A model generated the notes under the pieces. It did no database searches, had not been told where the DNA came from, and saw only the letters and a program-made list of their open reading frames with translations. Positions 24,281 through 34,369 of a stretch of 64,000 nucleotides of DNA are shown piece by piece. Position 1 is the stretch's first letter; each line of letters starts with the position of its first letter. Both the position numbers and the translations under genes were made by a program. Location: NCBI RefSeq assembly GCF_932526225.1, contig NC_064036.1, positions 3,597,501 to 3,661,500 of the forward strand. The letters run 5' to 3'. The DNA comes from Nematostella vectensis (Eukaryota; Cnidaria; Anthozoa; Actiniaria; Edwardsiidae).

Positions 24281-24660
24281 TTTTATTTAAAAGCAGATTC
24301 GAAAATAAGTCTTGAGCTGTTTTGTTTTTCTTTCTTGATCGCCAACGACCGCTTGCTTCTTTTCTCTGCAATTGTAATTATTGCAACAACCAATAAAGCA
24401 CATAAAAAAGTTCACAAATTAAACCACATTTGTAATATGCTATCTTATTCCTAATTACTGTGGTCGCTGAAGACCTTAGAGCTATCTTTTTCTTTCTCGT
24501 GAACGTTTTATAAATATTTTAGAAAAAAATTAGTTTAACCCCTCGAATCTGTTATGAATATGGCAGATACAGAAATCATACGATATAAGAATTGACGATG
24601 CTGGATTTATCAACTATTAATATTAATTATAATTAACGGTGCCTGGATAAAAAAAACTAT
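24281..24660. mobile_element. Partial second copy of the fold-back element (right arm)
   Basis: Nearly identical, with only a few differences, to 17023-17400, the right arm of the element at 16341-17625. Shared landmarks include AAAGCAGATTCGAAAATAAG, GATCGCCAACGACCGCTTGC and CCCCTCGAATCTGTTATGAA. It then passes into (TTTA)n at 24661-24718 instead of the GCAAATGTAA terminal repeats. The left arm is replaced by CATT repeats and the GTTACAAAAAGGAACA cluster, so it is truncated or chimeric. Confidence 0.85.
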
Positions 24661-24715
<55 letters not shown>

Positions 24716-24891
24716 TTTCGCTTTTCTACACAGACCAATGCCTATAGTTCGCAACACTTCCCAAATTGAGAACACATCTTTGAATGATGTTATTTATGTC
24801 TTTGCAGTATCTCCACGGGACGTTTATTGTCAGATTTGACTACATACCAGAGTGATCTAGCTTATGCTTTATAGTTTTTTTTTACATATTG

Positions 24892-24950
24892 CACGATTTG
24901 AAATTTTAAACGAAGTGACTCACTTCGTTCGTTTAAAATTTCAAATCGTG
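24892..24950. repeat. Perfect 23-bp palindrome with 13-nt spacer
   Basis: The arm at 24892-24914 (CACGATTTGAAATTTTAAAC then GAA) has its exact reverse complement at 24928-24950. The spacer GTGACTCACTTCG partly extends the palindrome. Confidence 0.9.
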
Positions 24951-25119
24951 AAAATTCAAAATTCAATAATTTTGATTTTCGCCCTGTTTACCGTGCGTAA
25001 AATCGATAGGGACAAATAAAGAGCTTGGCCACCTGTGGAAGTGCGCGATGATATTTGAGCATTGCTTTTAGGAATCTGACCAATCAGAGCGAAAGCGAAA
25101 GTGCCAAGTTCCTCTTCGG

Positions 25120-25200
25120 GGAAACGTATTGGACCGGCATAGCGGAAAAACGTATTGCGCATGCGCGTGACTTTCATTCAAGATGGCGGCTGGAGAGGAG
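25120..25200 (+). promoter_or_regulatory. Promoter-like block with NRF1 and YY1 motifs
   Basis: Contains ATTGG, GCGGAAAAACGTATTGCGCA (an NRF1-type TGCGCATGCGC overlaps its end) and CAAGATGGCGGC (YY1-type). These are motifs of TATA-less housekeeping promoters. An inverted copy of the same block lies at 30395-30480. No downstream plus-strand gene is evident before the minus-strand gene at 25514. Confidence 0.45.
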
Positions 25201-25513
25201 CGAGATTCGCCATGTGCTTACGTCTTTCAAAACGCTTTTCGCTTGTAAATTATCGGGTTAAGACTTAAAACAGGTTTATCCTCGTAGGAGAAGATAATAC
25301 AGCATTCATGGTCTACTTTTTATGTGCATTTCGAGATTCAAGCTGATTTTACGAGAGATTTGCGTTAAAATTCTCGATTTTCATTCAAGATTTGACACAG
25401 ATCCGATAAGAAAACAGACAAGTTTGCCGTGAAAAATACCATTCTGTCAGGTAGAATGTTTGCATTTATTTCTGTTTCCATCGTAATAGTCAATTCAGAG
25501 CTTAAAACGGACC

Positions 25514-28500
25514 CTACTGCTCCGATATTCTGTCGCGAAAACGATTTTCGAGCTCATCCCGAAACCTGGTTACATTGTGGTACTTCTTCGTTTCGGGGAC
25601 CGTCTCGCCCTGGCCGTCATCATCGTCGCCCTCCCCGTCGTCCTCGTCATCACATTCATCGTCTTAGCAAACCACTATTGAACGACTCCGAAAGTTGTGC
25701 AAGTTTGTCCAACAAATTTGGCAAGCAAATCGGACATGTTTTACGGTGACATTCTCGGTGGAAGGAGTGACCGCATGTCAGAAGCACGTGCTCTGATCCC
25801 ACACTTTGACAACCGATGAAGTCGCACACTTTGGCTGGATCCGGTTGCTCAAAATTCCAAGCATACCCCAAGGGAAGGCTTCGCTGGTCAGCCGTAGCGT
25901 CCAGTGTAAGTAATATGGCTGTAGAAATAAAATTAAATTATAGCTGTCAATCAAAAAGTAGGAACAAGCCCCGGAATGAGATAAGAACGAATTAGAATGT
26001 CTACCGCATATAACTGAAAGCCTCAGAAATCTTTAACCTTTACAGACGAATCTGTTTACTTTCTTAAAAACATTTTATCTTTCATGTTTAAAACCATTTA
26101 GAAAAAAATCGATTTCCCATGTTTATGAATGATTTAGTTTACCATTTTGAAAAACTGAAATCTGTAGTACCCAAGTCTCTCTTGTGCATTACAGTTGTAT
26201 ATAAGCAAACAGTTGTGTATAAGCATTATTTGCATTTCGTTACCTTATATTTCTTGCGGCCTTTTGGGAGGATCACCACTTTATCAGGGCAGTTCCATAC
26301 ATCAGCAAACAAATCAACCAGAAATTCTGCCACTTTTCCGCAAACAATGCTGTAGTCGCACTTGCCCTCTCCTTTTGGTATTTGTTGACAAAGTTGTCAC
26401 TAAAGTTGTTGTGTAACCTGTTTGTATTTAGGATTCTTGCAGCGTTTTGAATTTGTGCCACATTACTCCAAGGCTCTATATTTCTGAAAATTTAAAAAAT
26501 ATGGCAATATTATATTTGTAATCAGTAAGCTAAGATATCTTACATATTATCTTTGTCTCCCAGTAAAAAGTTTAAAAGATGTCAAAATTCAGCAAAATAG
26601 GAATTTTTAGACAAAACCAGAAGTGATTAATTTTAAAAGGGTAAATAATTATAATATTGATAAATACTAAAAAGGAGGTTGACAAGTCCTCATTTTGTCA
26701 TACCTTCGTAGCAATGAATGAAATGTCTCCACTTTTTTCTCTGTCAGGGCGCTCAGGATGGTTCCCTCAACTCTAGCAAGTGCTGGCATCTGATGTTTGT
26801 GGTAGAGCATGTCACTTAGCTGAGCCAGTGTCGCCTGGTCGTAATGCCTCCGGCAGTGTATAACAAACATCATTGCAACATGCAACAAGGAGTGTTGATA
26901 TTCTTCAAGGTTGCCACAACAGAAAACAACAGGATAAAAGTAGAACACCAGAGGCACAATCTCATCTAGTAGGTGAATTATGTCATATACTCTGTCCCTT
27001 TGTATTTAGTGCCAAACTGCCTTAGCACAATTTCCCTAACAAGCAGCCTGTTCTGTGTGTGTATTTATTTTGAAATCACTGTTCTTACAGGCAGTTTCCC
27101 TCAAATTCTGAAATTAGAAAATCTTTTCTTTTTTGTGCATACAATATCACTTAATTTCATTATACAGTATAGCCAATGCTATATCTTAGAACTGATGCAC
27201 ATCAAAACTTTTTTTGGTCATTGTTTTGCTTTGGAGTTCTTGACATTTTAATAAATTTCCTTTTGTTTCATTACCTGTGCGATCATTTTCTTTTGAAAGT
27301 AGTATGTCGGCCAGTCTCCTGTTGTGATCATGAGGTATTTGTCAAGGTAGTCAGTGATGATGGGCACTTCACTGTTGATATGTACCCATGCCTCCTTATA
27401 TCCTGCAATTCCCTTCAGGGAGCGCTCTTCTTCATCTACCAGAACAACTGGTAGAAGCTTTCTCAGCATTCTCAGGATCAGTGTAGCACCTAAACAAAAT
27501 AACATTTTAGTTGGTTTGGTAATTTGTATTTTTGTATGCCCTCTGTATCACATTTTCTCTTATTCACCCTACTTGTATTCCATTTGCAAGCAAATAGTGA
27601 TTTAAAAAAGCTATTTACCTTAAATGTTGTATGGACTCCTCGGCATCTGCCATGTTGAAAATTCTTCTTTCAGGTGGGAGGGCAGCGAGATATGGCTGTA
27701 TGAGATAATCCTCCAGGAACGTGCTGAATTCTCTCTGGAGTGCAGTGATGTTGATTCCTCCTCTGCAGACATTCCCATTAACTGTGACCTCCTGGTGCTG
27801 GACTGTGGATTCGGGCCTAGGTACTGCCTCGGCTTCTTGAATGTCAAGAAGCTCAGTTGCCATGTGCAATGTTGTACTGGTCACAGCTGCTTTTGGGTCC
27901 TGAACAGTGTGGATGACGTGGAAGTCGTCAATTATTGAAAGCGTGAATTTCTTGTTCTGGAAGAAAAAAACTGGCACATGTAAAACATGGTATAACTAGT
28001 TCACTCTGTGAAACAGAGTACCTTGTGCTGATGCTTCAAACCTTACAATAGTTTTTTTACAGAGCAAAAAAATAAAGGTTAAAATCCAGTAAAACTACAG
28101 TACTTTGTTTTCAAAAAGGCATTCAACATACAATATAAATCTTATGTTGATTTATTGACATGTAGAAACAGTTTTTCAAAGTTTGCACTCAAATACTGTA
28201 ATGGAGCTGTGTCTGACTCTTTACAGTGCAACCAGTAAAACTGAACTTCTAAAATATGTGTGGAATGTTTATTTTCTTCGAATGAATCAGAAGTGGGAAT
28301 TCAACTCAGAGACTTAATAGATATGTTCCTATTTGGCTGTTTGAATATCTCTTGAGTAATTGGTTGTAACAAACATCCATACATATTTCTGCTGTCCATG
28401 GTTTTATGTACTGGTTAAGCTGTATTTGTACTGTACCTGCATGGCCTTATTGATCTTGAATTTGGTGATATCAGCACTTTTCACGGCAAGGTCCCTTTTT

Positions 28501-29640
28501 TTGCTTTGCACTGTGCGAGGGTGAGGGGAAAATCCCATCATGCTTCCTGACATCAGTCCTTGCTGGGAAGTGCCACAGGCAGAGAGAAAGACTCCACAAT
28601 CAACTTGCAGCTGGTTGATTTTCTAACAAATTGAAGAATGTTATAAAAAAAAAAACACTGCTTGAAATGTAGCACCAGCCCATCTTTTGTGAAAAGACAA
28701 AAAATTCAGACTAAATACACTTTGTTTGTATGAAAATACATAGACATAGAAACATAGAGTACTTGACTTCTGAAAAATGAGAGGATATGCAGGATTGCTC
28801 TCTGCTTGTTCTGTTTTCTTCTCTCCTCTCCATGTTGAGGGCTGGTGATGGTCTCATGTATCATATCAAATAAGCCTGGTGCACATTTTTCTGTGAAGCT
28901 TCGGAAAGTTTGGGCATCATAGAGAGGTTGGCCATTAGAGAGGTAGTGCTGAGTCAGTGAATGGTGGAAGCCCTGGAATAATCTCTTAAATGGTGGAGAG
29001 GCTGTTGGGGAAATTAAATATACTGTAGTAAAATTTTCAATTATTTAATTATATTTAAGTAGTATATTTCACTAAATTTATTTGTCTCTTTACTTTATTT
29101 ATTTAATTGTTCTTTATACGAATATTTAATAAACTCAACTCGCATTGAATTTGTGCTCTTAAGGACAGTACTTAAAATGTCAGGGCGGCATTTTTGGATC
29201 TGAGGACAGTGTTCTCCTCTAATGAAGACACCCGCCTTGTTGTTGCACTTCGCTAACATTTTAATTAGTTAAAAAAGATCAGTTAAATTGTGTATAATCT
29301 TACAAAATAATAGACTTTTTTTTGTTTAACCACAAGCTTATATTTTAATTCTTACTTTTTCGTTGAAGAGGAGATGTATTTGGGGTTAGAAGTCACTTCT
29401 TCGTCGTTGTCTGCGACTTTTAAGTGTTTTTCGCATATGGCTGTTCCGATATATCCCTCATCTAAAGCGTCAAGCACACCGAAAAGCCGCTGAGGACACG
29501 GCACAATTTTCCCCCCACAGGGGTGGCCCTTTTTTGCAGGGAAGCAGCAGCGGGTTTTGCTATTGTTTACGTTTTCGCGCAGATGTCTGACGCAAACCGT
29601 GATGGACACTGCTTGCGCAAGCCCTAGAATCTCTGATGCC
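25514..29640 (-). pseudogene. Broken eight-exon gene of an unnamed family, RING-like C terminus
   Basis: Exons with GT/AG borders: 29640-29356, 29001-28763, 28622-28437, 27956-27619, 27489-27275, 26965-26704, 26483-26244, and 25918 leftwards. The translation has a Cys-rich N-terminus (VCVRHL, CCFPAKKGHPCGG, ICEKHL), then FTLSIIDDFHVIHT, TTGDWPTYYFQKKMI and LTEKKVETFHSLLRR. The end is a RING/H2-like finger (CDFIGC...LTCGHSFHRECHRKTCPIC). I know this motif set from an unnamed cnidarian multicopy family; the Asp, Asp and Glu motifs may be an RNase H-like triad (inference). A 1-nt deletion in an A-run near 26325 breaks exon 7. After the finger the annotated stop at 25656 is bypassed in another frame by an acidic tail ending at 25514, so a second frameshift is likely near 25662. 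The N-terminal exon also changes frame near 29645. Likely a pseudogene. Confidence 0.65.
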
Positions 29641-30508
29641 TGTTACGGATAAGTTCCCCGAGCAAAAATCATTAGATAATCTTGAACGGGGGGCAAAATG
29701 ACAAACCCGCTCCATGTTGCAACATTGATAACAGTTTGCTTTGACCTTCAAAAGCCGCTAAATGGTTTGCAAAAAAGAGCAGGAAATGGTACGCGCGCAG
29801 GTCCATTTTCCTCCGCCCTTTTTGTCATAAGCAGGAAAGTTGGTAGAACAATACAACACAGTGATTAAACGAACGACGACTTCAACTTTATTTAGATTTA
29901 AAATACAGTATTCTTCATTCTAGCGATCACAGATAACGTGTTATATACCCATTAACTCTGCTATTTTTGGTTTTCCAAACCAGATAAACAATCATTACGT
30001 AAGTATGTAAAACTTCGATCGGAGTCGAATCTAGAAACTCAACATTCAAACCCTTTTCAACAGATCACATTAAAAGTATGAAGATCACATTTGATGTTTT
30101 TTAAAGAAAGTCTTAGTCTATTATCTAAAGAAGTATGAACCTTATCTATTCACAAATGTCCTTATTTTCCGATATTTTCTAAACCCATACGGGAAAACTT
30201 GAAAATACCATACACTTCGGCGATCGTTGACAATATCTTCGATTGTACCAATATAAGGTGAATTACTAACAGCAGATCCATGTCAGTATCTTCAGATGTA
30301 CACTATACAACTGCCTATGAATTGCATGGGCAATCGCTCTCTCCATTTAGGTGTACGAAGCAGCAAAAGTTGCTGCAAATTTCCCCGTTCTCGTCCGCCA
30401 TCTTGGATTCAAATGGTTCTGATGCGGGTTGCGCATGCGCAACACGTTTTTCCGCAATGCCTATTGGAGGACTTACATTTTGAATTGCTCAGCATATTTC
30501 GGTCGAGC
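29641..30508. promoter_or_regulatory. Divergent intergenic region and probable PCED1-like promoter
   Basis: Separates the minus-strand family gene from the plus-strand PC-esterase gene. Near 30395-30480 it carries CCGCCATCTTGG (YY1-type, minus orientation), TTGCGCATGCGCAA (NRF1-type) and a CCTATTGG box about 40-110 bp before the chosen ATG. An open plus-strand frame runs through it from 30296, but I regard that as 5'-UTR. Confidence 0.5.
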
Positions 30509-32608
30509 ATGGGTCATCCTCTACCTGAAAATGCCTTGTTTATGAACGAAGACGTGAGAGAAATTCTACATAACAGGATAGTAATTGTTTTAGGCGATTC
30601 TATTCAGAGGAGCGTCTATAAGGACTTGGTATGTTTGTATTCTGAAGGAGACAGCCGGTACCTGACGGACGCAGAATTACGTCGAAAAGGTGAAGATACA
30701 TTTCTCAAGGATGTGCTATTAGCTGGTGGAAAGGCAGAGGGGAAAACAAACGGAATAGACTATCGGGAGGTGAGGGAGTTCAGGGGTAATGGTTCAACCA
30801 GAATTCGATATTACTTCATTACGAGATGCTATAATGAATATGTTGAGTCTGTTTTGAATGAGCTTCGGGCACTCGGTCCTGATGTTATAATCATAAACTC
30901 AACATTTTGGGACATTCACCTTTACGGGGAGCAGGGTAAAAAACAATTCCAGCCTAACCTTTCACAATTGTGCCGAGCCGTTTCTTGGATTCCCTCGAAA
31001 CCTCTGTTCATTTGGAGCTCTGCCCTGCCCCTTGCCAAGTACTGCAAGGGGGGGTTCCTACGACAAGGTTTCAAGACCCTCCCCCTCCAAGACATAGTGA
31101 AGGCAAACCAAATAGCCAGAGAAGTGATAGAAAGCTACCCAGAATTCTATTACTTGGACCTTTTCTATAACTTGCCTAAGTATTCTATATTCGAGCAAGC
31201 AACAGATGGCATCCATTGGGGCTTTAAAGCTCATCGCAAGATGTCAAACTCAATTCTTACAGTTGTTTGTCACCATTGGAAAATTTGTTTCCCAGTTGTA
31301 GGGGAGCCACAGTACCCTGAGGGCCCTCTTTCCTTCAACAGTGGATATGAGGATGGACATGATGATGATTTTGAAGATAGTTTTGTTGATGTTTATGATA
31401 GGGAGAGTGATTACCAAGGCTATGACAGCTGCACTTGGGAAAATAGATTCGAGCCACCTTCTCTTATGGGTGGCCTGCTTCCTATACCTCCACAGCTTTC
31501 ATTTTATCCAAACTTGTTAAGTTTCTCCACACCTCCCCCCCGCCGCAACCCCTTTGCACCATTCCCTAGCTACAGTCAAAGTCTTCCTGAAATGGATTAC
31601 ATGCCTCCACCCAGGAACCATGAAAGACACTTTTCTGATCCATTCCCAGTCAGCCAGTATGCAAGCTCAACCCGTGGGTACAGAAATAGGTGGCGGAATA
31701 ATAGGCAAAATACTCGACCTACAAGAGGGGCAGTGAATTCTAAGAAGGTTAAGAGTTCTTCAGCTATTACTGTCACTAGTTCAAGTTCATCCAAGGTTGA
31801 AGCTGGTAAGCGTAAGAGGGATGATGATGATAGTGCCCAGGCTGTAGCTGCCAGTAAACGTAAGAAGGATGACAGTGATGAAAGTTTGCAACATATAGTT
31901 GCTGGCAAGTGCATCGGGGATGGCAAAGATAATCCCCAAATTATAGATGCTAGCAAGTGCGTCAGTGATGACAAAGATAATCCACAAGTTATAGATGCCA
32001 GCAAGCAGGTCAGGGAGGGCAAAGATAATATCAAAGTTCTAGATGCCAGCAAGCAGGTCAGGGAGGGCAAAGATAATATCAAAGTTCTAGATGCCAGCAA
32101 GCAGGTCAGGGAGGGCAAAGATAATATCAAAGTTCTAGATGCCAGCAAGCAGGTCAGGGAGGGCAAAGATAATATCAAAGTTCTAGATGCCAGCAAGCAG
32201 GTCAGGGAGGGCAAAGATAATATCAAAGTTCTAGATGCCAGCAAGCAGGTCAGGGAGGGCAAAGATAATATCAAAGTTCTAGATGCCAGCAAGCAGGTCA
32301 GGGAGGGCAAAGATAATATCAAAGTTCTAGATGCCAGCAAGCAGGTCAGGGAGGGCAAAGATAATATCAAAGTTCTAGATGCCAGCAAGCACACCAGGGA
32401 CAACAATGATAACATTCCCAAAGTTACAGCCTCTGGCAAGCACCTTAACAATGAAATTGATGAAAATCCCGGTGTTGTCACTATCAACAAGTGTAACAGT
32501 GAGAAGAGTTGCATGTTTGATCCCACAAAATGTCCAATGCTGTTGACCAAGGCAAAATCACAAACAGATATTGTTGCCAAATGCCTTATCTTTGATGCTT
32601 TTCTATAA
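30509..32608 (+). CDS. PC-esterase (SGNH-fold) protein of the PCED1/FAM113 type with tandem repeat tail
   Basis: I chose the ATG at 30509 (MGHPLPENALF, 699 residues) because the 71 upstream in-frame codons overlap promoter-like sequence and lack homology. Residues about 20-260 match PCED1: IVIVLGDSIQRSVYKDL (block with the nucleophile Ser), DYREVREFRGN, YYFITRCYNEYVESVLNEL, PDVIIINSTFWDIHLYG, and DGIHWGFKAHRKMSN (catalytic Asp and His spaced DxxH). The family has predicted acyl-esterase activity on unknown substrates. The middle is Pro/Phe/Tyr-rich, as in PCED1. The tail has diverged 16-residue units and then eight near-identical copies of KQVREGKDNIKVLDAS (32002-32385). The gene is intronless in the window and the frame is intact. 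Confidence 0.8.
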   Translation: MGHPLPENALFMNEDVREILHNRIVIVLGDSIQRSVYKDLVCLYSEGDSRYLTDAELRRKGEDTFLKDVLLAGGKAEGKTNGIDYREVREFRGNGSTRIRYYFITRCYNEYVESVLNELRALGPDVIIINSTFWDIHLYGEQGKKQFQPNLSQLCRAVSWIPSKPLFIWSSALPLAKYCKGGFLRQGFKTLPLQDIVKANQIAREVIESYPEFYYLDLFYNLPKYSIFEQATDGIHWGFKAHRKMSNSILTVVCHHWKICFPVVGEPQYPEGPLSFNSGYEDGHDDDFEDSFVDVYDRESDYQGYDSCTWENRFEPPSLMGGLLPIPPQLSFYPNLLSFSTPPPRRNPFAPFPSYSQSLPEMDYMPPPRNHERHFSDPFPVSQYASSTRGYRNRWRNNRQNTRPTRGAVNSKKVKSSSAITVTSSSSSKVEAGKRKRDDDDSAQAVAASKRKKDDSDESLQHIVAGKCIGDGKDNPQIIDASKCVSDDKDNPQVIDASKQVREGKDNIKVLDASKQVREGKDNIKVLDASKQVREGKDNIKVLDASKQVREGKDNIKVLDASKQVREGKDNIKVLDASKQVREGKDNIKVLDASKQVREGKDNIKVLDASKQVREGKDNIKVLDASKHTRDNNDNIPKVTASGKHLNNEIDENPGVVTINKCNSEKSCMFDPTKCPMLLTKAKSQTDIVAKCLIFDAFL
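32002..32385 (+). repeat. Coding 48-bp tandem repeat, eight copies
   Basis: Eight virtually identical 48-bp units encode KQVREGKDNIKVLDAS in the C-terminal tail of the PC-esterase. Three or four diverged units (SKRKKDD.., GKCIGDGKDNPQIIDA, SKCVSDDKDNPQVIDA) precede them, and one diverged unit follows. Homogeneity implies recent expansion or conversion. Predicted charged and disordered. Confidence 0.95.
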
Positions 32609-33815
32609 AACCTGATTTGGTTTTATATATGCTAGAGTGGCTAATGGCTAAACTATTGCCCTCATTGTTGTTGCCTTTGATGCTTCACGATCCAAGTTTC
32701 AATTGTTTGTTACAGTTTGATGTTGATTTGCAATTATTGTGTTTTGATAAACTAAGAACTGAAGTTATGTTTACAGATGTGCTTGATGGATGCTCCATTA
32801 ATTGTATATGAAGTCATTATGCAAACATGTGGAGAATTAAGTAATATTTATTATTATTTATATGATATAAAGTATTTTTGTTGATATAATTATTTTGTAA
32901 AAATATCTGATCTTCTCAAACAGGCAGACTTAATGTTTGAGGGATCCTTATGTTAAACAAAGTAATGCTATATGGTATGTCCAAATAAGTCTTCTATGAC
33001 AGCTCCTTCCACAGGCTTAGGTTCTCTCCATTGTAGAAGCAAAATTGGAGCTGTGATGGTCTCCAATGCAAGTAGGGCTGCCAAAAAGTTGTTTATTATG
33101 TATTGAAGGATTATCAAATACTCTACTTTTTCCATATGATACCTTTTACCATGCCCCCCTCGCCCACCCTCACTCGTCAAATAGCCTACCATGTGTGATG
33201 AAGAAAAAACATAGGCAAACCTAAGGCTGGGTTTATGAAGACTCTTTTGTTATGGTAACAGTTAAGTTGGTGTGACAGTGGGCTCCCTGTGTGATGCATG
33301 GGTAACAATGTATACATACACTATAATCAATACTATAACGTTTATAAGTCTTCTCTTCAATTGCTCCTCACCTTGCTTTAAGCACTTCCTCAAACACATC
33401 AAAGCAGAATAGATTAAGCATAAATAAATAATATGTTCCCCAAATATCAGGCTCAGCCTATTGGATAATGTTGACCCTAAAGGAGGGGGTGCATCGCTGA
33501 GGGGGATTATAAGAGCTGTTACACTCTCTGTCATTAGACTGCTGAAACAACTAGATTATTTTTAGGGGGTGAGGAGGGAGGTGTGTCGGGGGTTAATACT
33601 GAGATAAAGGCTTGTGAAGTTGGAGTTTTTATGGTTTTTTTCACTAGATCCAGATGCCTCACCCCAGAGAACATGCCTGCTTTATGTTGAAAATAGTTTC
33701 TTTTTTTTAATAAAAAACAAAATCACTGATACAAGTTACAGTGCTATAATAACTAAAGTTTCCCAGGGGTAAAATGCATCCCCAGTGTTTCTTTAATTAA
33801 AAGGAATTAATCAGT
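32609..33815. other. No gene seen downstream of the PC-esterase
   Basis: AT-rich 3' flank. Short ORFs on both strands have no recognisable features. Confidence 0.5.
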
Positions 33816-34060
33816 AGGGGCGTAGCTGTGCCACACCCTGAATTTTTCCCTGTTTTTCGATGTTTGTTTCAGCCCTTTGTTATGTGTTTTTTTAAGGGGA
33901 AAGGGAGAATGGGTGGGTGGGGTACCAGTCTGGAATTTTTGGTGTACTACTGCTTTGCAGTGACTTTCTGCTCCAGGATATTTATTTTTTAAGCCCATTA
34001 CCAGGAGATTTGACAGGGACTTCCGTTTTAGCGCTCGCCCCCAGTAATAACGGGGCTTAT
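33816..34060. repeat. Probable transposon remnant
   Basis: Begins with AGGGGCGTAGCTGTGCCACA, similar to the GGGGCGTGGCTGTGCCCCC module at 59218 and to its complement at 44570 and 38590. No target duplication identified. Confidence 0.4.
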
Positions 34061-34125
34061 AATACAAGATGGCGCCTGATCACAGAACTGAGAGGGTTTT
34101 CTGCAATAATAACACCGAATACAAG

Positions 34126-34224
34126 TGCCTTCCCTGCTAGCAGAGGCCTCTTTTCTCTGTATTTCGCTCGAACTCCAGCCCAGCGAAATACAGAGAAAAG
34201 AGGCCTCTGCTAGCAGGGAAGGCA
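34126..34224. repeat. Perfect 43-bp palindrome with 13-nt spacer
   Basis: Arms 34126-34168 (starting TGCCTTCCCTGCTAGCAGAG) and 34182-34224 are exact reverse complements. The spacer is CGAACTCCAGCCC. It would form a very stable cruciform or hairpin. Confidence 0.95.
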
Positions 34225-34369
34225 GTGCCGCTGTGGTTCTATAACTAAGGACCTTCTAAGAATGTTATTATGCTGCACCAGTGTGGCTGGCAGTAACACA
34301 TAACTAAAACTTACAAAAGAAATGTGAGGTAGGAACTCAATTAATTTGAACACCTCTAAAGCAAATGAT

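Noticed and set aside
25429-25749. Plus-strand ORFs near 25500-25690, one with a transmembrane-like stretch (LALAVIIVALPVVLVITFIV)
   Set aside because: The Val/Ile-rich stretch is the antisense of an Asp-rich tail of the minus-strand RING-family gene, and no ATG precedes it.
30296-30508. N-terminal 71-codon extension of the PC-esterase ORF
   Set aside because: It covers NRF1/YY1-like promoter sequence, has no homology, and the ATG at 30509 directly precedes the conserved domain.
31597-32580. 327-residue minus-strand ORF with a leucine-rich 16-residue repeat
   Set aside because: It is the antisense shadow of the PC-esterase tail repeat. The plus-strand frame has clear homology and a normal start.
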